A stretch of 64,000 nt of DNA from positions 186,001-250,000 of the forward strand of contig NZ_QKKX01000035.1 in the NCBI RefSeq assembly GCF_003434305.1. The letters are read 5' to 3'. This DNA comes from Micromonospora sp. MW-13 (GTDB taxonomy: Bacteria; Actinomycetota; Actinomycetes; Mycobacteriales; Micromonosporaceae). A program made the position numbers and the translations under genes. The first letter of the stretch is position 1; every line of letters starts with the position of its first letter. Shown one piece after another: positions 59,459 through 64,000 of this stretch. Below the pieces are notes generated by a model. The model made no database searches, was not told the DNA's origin, and saw only the letters and a program-made list of their open reading frames with translations.

Positions 59459-61714
59459 GTGCCCGCCAACCCGTCCGCGCCGACCGCCGACACCGCGGGC
59501 GCCCCGGCACGGGGCAGCGTGCTGGAGGCGGTGCTGGAACGCGTCACCTACACCAACGAGGAGACCGGGTACACCATCGCCCGGGTCGCCACCGACCGCT
59601 CCGGCGACGACCTGCTCACCGTGGTCGGCCCGCTGCCCGGCGCGCAGCCCGGGGAGCGGCTGCGGCTGGTCGGCCGGTGGGGCTCGCACCCGCGCTACGG
59701 GCGGCAGTTCGAGGTGCAGCACTGCACCACCGTGCTGCCGGCGACGGTGCAGGGCATCGAGCGCTACCTGGGCTCGGGGCTGATCAAGGGGATCGGCCCG
59801 AAGATGGCCGCCCGGATCGTCACCGCCTTCGGGGTGGACACCCTGCGGATCATCGAGGAGGAACCCGGCCGGCTGGTCGAGGTGCACGGCCTGGGCAGGA
59901 AGCGCACCGCGGCGATCGGCTTGGCGTGGCAGGAGCAGAAGGCCATCAAGGAGGTGATGGTCTTCCTCCAGGGCGTCGGCGTCTCCACCTCGCACGCCGT
60001 GCGCATCTTCAAGCAGTACGGCGACTCGTCGATCGCGGTGGTGCGCGACGACCCGTACCGGCTGGCCGCCGACGTCTGGGGCATCGGGTTCCGGACGGCC
60101 GACAGCATCGCCCAGGCCGTGGGCATCCCGCACGACAGCCCCCAGCGGGTGCGCGCCGGGATCCGGTACACCCTCTCCGAGGCGGCCGACGGCGGGCACT
60201 GTTACCTGCCCGGGCCGAACCTGGTCGCCGACGCCGCCGCGATCCTGGAGGTGCCGGCGGAACTGGTCGCCGCCGGCCTGGCCGACCTGGTGGCCACCGA
60301 GGACGGCGTGGTCCGGGAGGCGGTGCCGAACCCGAGCAGCGAGGGCGGCGTCATCCCGGCGGTCTATCTGGTGCCGTTCCACCGGGCCGAGTCGGCCCTC
60401 GCGGCGAGCCTGGTCCGGCTGCTGCGCGACCCGGTGGACCGGATGCCGGCGTTCGGCCGGGTGGACTGGACCCGGGCGCTGGCCTGGCTGCGGGCCCGCA
60501 CGGGGGCCGAGCTGGCGCCGGAGCAGGAGCAGGCGGTGCGGCTGGCGCTGACCTCCCGGGTGGCCGTGCTGACGGGCGGCCCCGGCTGCGGCAAGTCGTT
60601 CACCGTGCGATCGATCATCGAGCTGGCCGCGGCGAAGAAGGCGAAGATCGTGCTGGCCGCGCCCACCGGCCGGGCGGCGAAACGGCTCACCGAGCTGACC
60701 GGGCACCCGGCCACCACCGTGCACCGGCTGCTCCAGCTTCGCCCCGGCGGGGACGCCACCTTCGACCGGGACAACCCGCTCGACGCCGACCTGATGGTGG
60801 TCGACGAGGCGTCCATGCTCGACCTGATCCTCGCCAACAAGCTGGTCAAGGCGGTCCCGCCCGGCGCGCACCTGCTGCTCGTCGGCGACGTCGACCAGCT
60901 CCCCTCGGTCGGTGCCGGCGAGGTGCTGCGCGACGTGCTGGCCGCCGACACCGTGCCCCGGGTCCGCCTCACCCGCATCTTCCGGCAGGCGCAGGAGTCC
61001 GGGGTGGTGGTCAACGCCCACCGGATCAACGCCGGGCAGGCCCCGGTGTTCGGCGAGCATCCCGACTTCTTCCTGTTCCCCAGCGACGAGCCGGAGGTCA
61101 CCGCCGAGCAGGTGGTCGACATCGTGGCCCGGCGGATCCCACGCCGGTTCGGCCTGCGCCCCCGCGACGTGCAGGTGCTCACCCCGATGCTGCGCGGCCC
61201 CGCCGGCGCCGGCAACCTGAACACCCTGTTGCAGCAGGCGATCGCCCCGCACCGGGAGGGCGCCCCGGAGCGGCGGCACGGCGGGCGGGTGTTCCGGATC
61301 GGCGACAAGGTGATCCAGGTCCGCAACAACTACGACAAGGGCGCCGCCGGGGTGTTCAACGGCACGGTGGGGGTGGTCACCGCCCTGGACCTGGACGACC
61401 AGACGCTGACCGTGCGCACCGACGAGGACGAGGACATCGGCTACGAGTTCCACGAACTCGACGAGTTGCAGCACGCGTACGCCATCACCGTGCACCGGTC
61501 GCAGGGCAGCGAGTATCCGGCGGTGGTGCTGCCGGTGACCATGAGCGCGTACACGATGCTGCAACGCAATCTGCTGTACACCGCGGTCACCCGGGCCCGG
61601 AAGCTGGTGGTGCTGGCCGGGTCGCGCAAGGCCCTCGCCATCGCGGTGCGGACCGCGGGCACCGGACGGCGACACACCGCGCTCACCCACCGGCTCTCCC
61701 CCGACCGGCCCTGA
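59459..61714 (+). CDS. recD2: RecD2-type DNA helicase
   Basis: A 751-residue superfamily 1 helicase. The N-terminal 330 residues contain an OB-like part and helix-hairpin-helix repeats (YLGSGLIKGIGPKMAARIV, FGVDTLRIIEEEP), which distinguish RecD2 from RecBCD RecD. Walker A is GGPGCGKSF (about 372-380), motif II is LMVVDEASMLD, motif III VGDVDQLPSVG, and the C-terminal UvrD-like part ends with YAITVHRSQGSEYPAVVLP. GTG 59459 lies six bases after CATCAT, possibly leaderless. Role in DNA repair or replication by family. Confidence 0.92.
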   Translation: MPANPSAPTADTAGAPARGSVLEAVLERVTYTNEETGYTIARVATDRSGDDLLTVVGPLPGAQPGERLRLVGRWGSHPRYGRQFEVQHCTTVLPATVQGIERYLGSGLIKGIGPKMAARIVTAFGVDTLRIIEEEPGRLVEVHGLGRKRTAAIGLAWQEQKAIKEVMVFLQGVGVSTSHAVRIFKQYGDSSIAVVRDDPYRLAADVWGIGFRTADSIAQAVGIPHDSPQRVRAGIRYTLSEAADGGHCYLPGPNLVADAAAILEVPAELVAAGLADLVATEDGVVREAVPNPSSEGGVIPAVYLVPFHRAESALAASLVRLLRDPVDRMPAFGRVDWTRALAWLRARTGAELAPEQEQAVRLALTSRVAVLTGGPGCGKSFTVRSIIELAAAKKAKIVLAAPTGRAAKRLTELTGHPATTVHRLLQLRPGGDATFDRDNPLDADLMVVDEASMLDLILANKLVKAVPPGAHLLLVGDVDQLPSVGAGEVLRDVLAADTVPRVRLTRIFRQAQESGVVVNAHRINAGQAPVFGEHPDFFLFPSDEPEVTAEQVVDIVARRIPRRFGLRPRDVQVLTPMLRGPAGAGNLNTLLQQAIAPHREGAPERRHGGRVFRIGDKVIQVRNNYDKGAAGVFNGTVGVVTALDLDDQTLTVRTDEDEDIGYEFHELDELQHAYAITVHRSQGSEYPAVVLPVTMSAYTMLQRNLLYTAVTRARKLVVLAGSRKALAIAVRTAGTGRRHTALTHRLSPDRP

Positions 61715-61726
61715 GCCGCGGGCGGG

Positions 61727-61762
61727 CCGGGCGGCGGCCGGGCGGTGCCGGCCGCCGCCCGG
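61727..61762. terminator. Bidirectional hairpin terminator
   Basis: Perfect 15-bp stem (61727-61741 with 61748-61762) and a 6-base loop between RecD2 and the convergent small gene, ending 3 bases before that gene's stop. Confidence 0.75.
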
Positions 61763-61764
61763 CG

Positions 61765-61995
61765 CTACCCGGTGCGGGTCGCGCCGACGAGCACCCAGCG
61801 CTGCCCGGCGGGGTCCCGCAGCACCACCTCCGGCGACTCGGTGGCCGGCTCGACCTCGGCCCCGGCCGCCGGGGCCCGCTTGAGCACCAACTGCGGATCG
61901 GTCGGGGCGATGAAGACGTCGGTGTAGGAGGCGAGGGCTTCGGCCGTGTCGCTGACCGTGACGTGCGGGCCGAGCCGCGAATCCTGAACGCCCAT
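61765..61995 (-). CDS. Small VOC-like (half-glyoxalase) protein
   Basis: A 76-residue protein. ALASYTDVFIAPTDPQLVLKRAPAAGAEVEPATES and the ending VVLRDPAGQRWVLVG follow the C-terminal half of a vicinal-oxygen-chelate module. A full VOC protein has about 120-140 residues, so this is a half module or a truncated gene. It lies 18 bases after the DUF5988-like gene. Confidence 0.6.
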   Translation of the reverse strand: MGVQDSRLGPHVTVSDTAEALASYTDVFIAPTDPQLVLKRAPAAGAEVEPATESPEVVLRDPAGQRWVLVGATRTG

Positions 61996-62013
61996 CGGAA
62001 CTGCTGCCTTCCG

Positions 62014-62325
62014 CTACTCGGCGATCCTGGTACGGCCGGTCCAGCGGAAGACCACGGGCAGTTCGTCGGCGCCCCTGACGGAGTCCCGTTCGAAGTGCTC
62101 GTACCCGCCGTAGTGGCGTACCTTGATCTTGTCCTCCGCCGGGGAGATCCGGCGGCTGCGCAGCTCGGTGGGGAGGTTGGTCGGGCCGCCCTCCAGCACC
62201 ACGTCGATGATGCTGGCGGCGTCCCCGCCGATCGGCGCCTGCGCCGACCACATGCTCCGGTCGTCCTCGTTGACGATGCGGTCCGCCGTCCGGACACCGG
62301 TGGCGGAATCGGAAGAAACTGTCAT
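62014..62325 (-). CDS. DUF5988-like small protein
   Basis: A 103-residue protein. IIDVVLEGGPTNLP, DKIKVRHYGGYEHFERDS and the end VFRWTGRTRIAE match my memory of the actinobacterial DUF5988 family, of unknown function. ATG 62325 with GGAGG seven bases upstream. Confidence 0.7.
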   Translation of the reverse strand: MTVSSDSATGVRTADRIVNEDDRSMWSAQAPIGGDAASIIDVVLEGGPTNLPTELRSRRISPAEDKIKVRHYGGYEHFERDSVRGADELPVVFRWTGRTRIAE

Positions 62326-62401
62326 CGCACGACCTCCGTCGCTTGTCGCTCCGCCCCGGACGCGTCAGTCGCCGGCGCGGGTCACCGACGGGGGCGACAC
62401 C

Positions 62402-62446
62402 CCGTTCCGCGGCAACGGAACGGCTCGCGGGAGAACGCCCTCCCGC
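62402..62446 (-). other. Two adjacent perfect hairpins
   Basis: CCGTTCCG...CGGAACGG (62402-62423) and GCGGGAG...CTCCCGC (62427-62446), each with a 6-base loop, in the leader of the small minus-strand gene at 62325. Could be a folded 5' leader. Confidence 0.45.
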
Positions 62447-62575
62447 AGCCCCGGTGACGGCCCCCGTTCCCGTCGAACGTAATCCAGGTCACATTTTCCG
62501 AACACCCTTAGCGACCCCTAGCGGGGGCGGGGCGGGATCCGGGTCGGCGGCGACGGCGCGGGCACAGACGACGAC

Positions 62576-62608
62576 GGGCCCTCCCCGCCATCCGGGCGGG
62601 AAGGGCCC
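62576..62608 (-). terminator. Hairpin terminator of the ABC exporter
   Basis: GGGCCCT/AGGGCCC and CCCGCC/GGCGGG stacked with one mismatch, 5-base loop, 30 bases past the permease stop. Confidence 0.7.
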
Positions 62609-62637
62609 TCGCTCGCGTCAACTCCGCCGGGCGCTCG

Positions 62638-63375
62638 TCACTCCCAGCGGAAGAAGCGGGTGGCCAGCACGGAGCCGAGCACGGCGGTGGCCGCCAGGAC
62701 GAGGAGCTGCGGCACCGCGGGGCTCTCGCCGGCCCAGGCGGCGGCGAGGGTGTCCACCGTGGCCCCCAGCGGCGAGTAGTCGCCGATCCGGGCCAGCACC
62801 GTCGGCATCTGGTCGCGGGGCAGCCAGGCCCCGGCGAGGAAGAGCAGCGGGAAGAACAGCGCCGGACCGATGGACTGGGCCGCCCTTGCCGACGGCGCGA
62901 GCGCCGCGATGAGCAGGCCGATGGCGAACAGGCAGGCCACGCCGAGCAGGAAGGCCAGCACGAAGCCGGGCACGTTCGCCGGGGACGACTGGTCCAGCAG
63001 GAACCGGACGCCGATCGCGGTGACCACCGCGCCGGCCACCCCCATCACCAGGTTCACCACGACCTGCGCGACCAGCAGCAGTCCGGGGTGGACCGGGGTG
63101 GTGGCGAGCCGGCGCAGTACCCGCCGCTCGCGGTAGATGCCCAGCGCCATCGGCAGGGTGAACAGCGCCAGCATGCCGATGGTGAGGGCCAGGGCCAGCG
63201 CCGGCAGGAAGGTCAGCTCGCCGTGCTGCCCGGCGCTGCCGGTGTCCGATCCCCGCTGGGGCAGCCCGAAGACGAGCATCAGGCCGATCGGCAGCACGAA
63301 GACGAAGAACAGCGACACCGGTTCGCGCAGGAACAGCTTCGTCTCGACGGCGATGAGCTTGGTCAGGGCGTTCAC
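62638..63375 (-). CDS. ABC-2 type exporter permease
   Basis: A 245-residue membrane protein with six hydrophobic segments. LFLREPVSLFFVFVLPIGLMLVFG at the N-terminus, GIYRERRVLRRLATTPVHP and LFFPLLFLAGAWLPRDQMP are typical of drug/lantibiotic-type ABC-2 permeases. GTG start overlaps the ATPase stop (GTGA). Confidence 0.88.
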   Translation of the reverse strand: MNALTKLIAVETKLFLREPVSLFFVFVLPIGLMLVFGLPQRGSDTGSAGQHGELTFLPALALALTIGMLALFTLPMALGIYRERRVLRRLATTPVHPGLLLVAQVVVNLVMGVAGAVVTAIGVRFLLDQSSPANVPGFVLAFLLGVACLFAIGLLIAALAPSARAAQSIGPALFFPLLFLAGAWLPRDQMPTVLARIGDYSPLGATVDTLAAAWAGESPAVPQLLVLAATAVLGSVLATRFFRWE

Positions 63376-64000
63376 GAGGACCTCTTGTCGGTCGGCGGCT
63401 GGGTGGCGGCGGCCCGACCGGCGTGGCGACCGGTGAGCGAGACGAAGGCGTCGTCCAGGGTGGGCTGCTCGACCCGGAGGGCGGCGTACCGGACCTTGTG
63501 CTCCGCCAGCGTCGCGAGCACCGACTGGAGCACCTGCTCGGGGCCGGTCACGGTCACCTCGTCGCCGCTGCGGCTGACCCCGGTCACCTCGGGCAGGGCG
63601 GCGAGCAGCGAGTCGTCCAGCTCGTCGAGCGGGCGGAAGTGCACCCGGTGCTCGGTGCCGACGCGGGTGAGCAGGCCGGATGGGGTGTCGATGGCGACGA
63701 TGCGGCCGGTGTCGATGATGGCCAGCCGGTCGCAGAGCCGCTCCGCCTCCTCCATGAAGTGGGTGACCAGCACGACGGTGACGCCCCGGTCGCGGATCCG
63801 CTCCACCAGGTCCCAGGTGTCCCGCCGACCCTGCGGGTCCAGGCCGGTGGTCAGCTCGTCGAGGATGGCCACCTCGGGGCGTCCGACCAGCGCCAGGGCC
63901 ACCGAGAGCCGCTGCTTCTGCCCACCGGAGAGCTTGTGGAAGGCAGTGTTGCGCTGTTCGGTCAGGCCCAGGTCGGCGAGCAGCTCGTCGATGTCGGCCT
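63372..64000 (-). CDS. ABC exporter ATP-binding protein, C-terminal part
   Basis: About 209 residues are visible; the N-terminus with Walker A lies beyond the right edge. The signature is KLSGGQKQRLSVALAL, Walker B is VAILDELTTGLDP and the H-loop is LVTHFMEEAERL. A 100-residue C-terminal extension after IAIDTPSGLLTR is usual for multidrug-type (DrrA/CcmA-like) ATPases. Pairs with the permease next to it. Confidence 0.9.
   Translation of the reverse strand, partial: ADIDELLADLGLTEQRNTAFHKLSGGQKQRLSVALALVGRPEVAILDELTTGLDPQGRRDTWDLVERIRDRGVTVVLVTHFMEEAERLCDRLAIIDTGRIVAIDTPSGLLTRVGTEHRVHFRPLDELDDSLLAALPEVTGVSRSGDEVTVTGPEQVLQSVLATLAEHKVRYAALRVEQPTLDDAFVSLTGRHAGRAAATQPPTDKRSS

Larger units (their letters stand above)
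62326..62637. other. 312-base gap with hairpins
   Basis: Contains the two hairpins at 62402-62446, a locally AT-richer patch at 62478-62515 (TAATCCAGGTCACATTTTCC region) that could hold the DUF5988-like promoter, and the terminator at 62576-62608. Confidence 0.5.

Noticed and set aside
1..64000. CRISPR arrays, transposons, integrases, phage genes, tRNA or rRNA
   Set aside because: Looked for spaced direct repeats, DDE or integrase motifs and tRNA-like folds; none seen. The palindromic repeats lack an adjacent transposase.

Overview
The window is very GC-rich (codon third positions almost all G or C), uses many GTG and TTG starts, and packs genes in 4-base ATGA/GTGA overlaps. With a GyrA/GyrB-like ParC/ParE pair, many actinobacterial small families and an actinobacterial c-di-AMP riboswitch upstream of a cell-wall-type peptidase, it reads as an actinomycete chromosome, most likely a Micromonosporaceae (Micromonospora-like). 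The genus is inferred from style, not from a search. I see no transposase, integrase, tRNA, rRNA or CRISPR.

Positions 1-41 kb hold a large surface-glycan region. On the minus strand (10608 to 1) lie two DegT-type sugar aminotransferases, an NAD-dependent epimerase, a GT4 glycosyltransferase and a hexapeptide acyltransferase. These are followed by a tight operon of acyl carrier protein, FabG-like SDR, AMP-ligase, LuxE-type acyl-protein synthetase and LuxC-type acyl reductase, with no luciferase. From 12.8 to 18 kb on the plus strand is a wall-teichoic-acid-type set: ABC exporter permease and ATPase, a fused cytidylyltransferase-SDR resembling CDP-ribitol synthase, and a CDP-alditol phosphotransferase. 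An L-2-hydroxyglutarate-oxidase-type enzyme and a TetR regulator sit just before it.

A C39-type secreted peptidase at 19 kb is preceded by a promoter and a c-di-AMP (ydaO-type) riboswitch. From 22 to 35 kb comes an acyltransferase, a polysaccharide pyruvyl transferase, a GT2, and what looks like a complete CMP-pseudaminic acid pathway: PseH and PseI, then PseB, PseC, two unrecognised proteins, PseF and PseG. Between the two halves a second acyl carrier protein and the truncated remnant of a second SDR lie in the opposite direction, which looks like a recombination scar. The genes suggest a cell-wall polymer with ribitol (or another alditol) phosphate and pseudaminic acid, further decorated with acyl and possibly pyruvyl groups. 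A large membrane protein, an AlkB-like oxygenase, a GT-C-like membrane enzyme and a membrane GT2 close this half.

From 41 to 64 kb the content is mostly housekeeping or unlinked: a uracil/xanthine permease, ParC and ParE, a secreted SGNH hydrolase, alpha/beta hydrolase, DUF72, two DinB-like proteins, a Pr6Pr-type membrane protein, a glycogen-debranching-like glycosidase with an SCP2-like partner, a zinc alcohol dehydrogenase, a 2H phosphoesterase, RecD2 helicase, small unknowns and an ABC-2 exporter cut by the right edge. Three copies of a palindromic element containing TTGATCAAGA lie at 17946, 35021 and 42541, each between convergent genes. Most other convergent pairs are separated by long perfect GC-rich hairpins lacking a T-tract.
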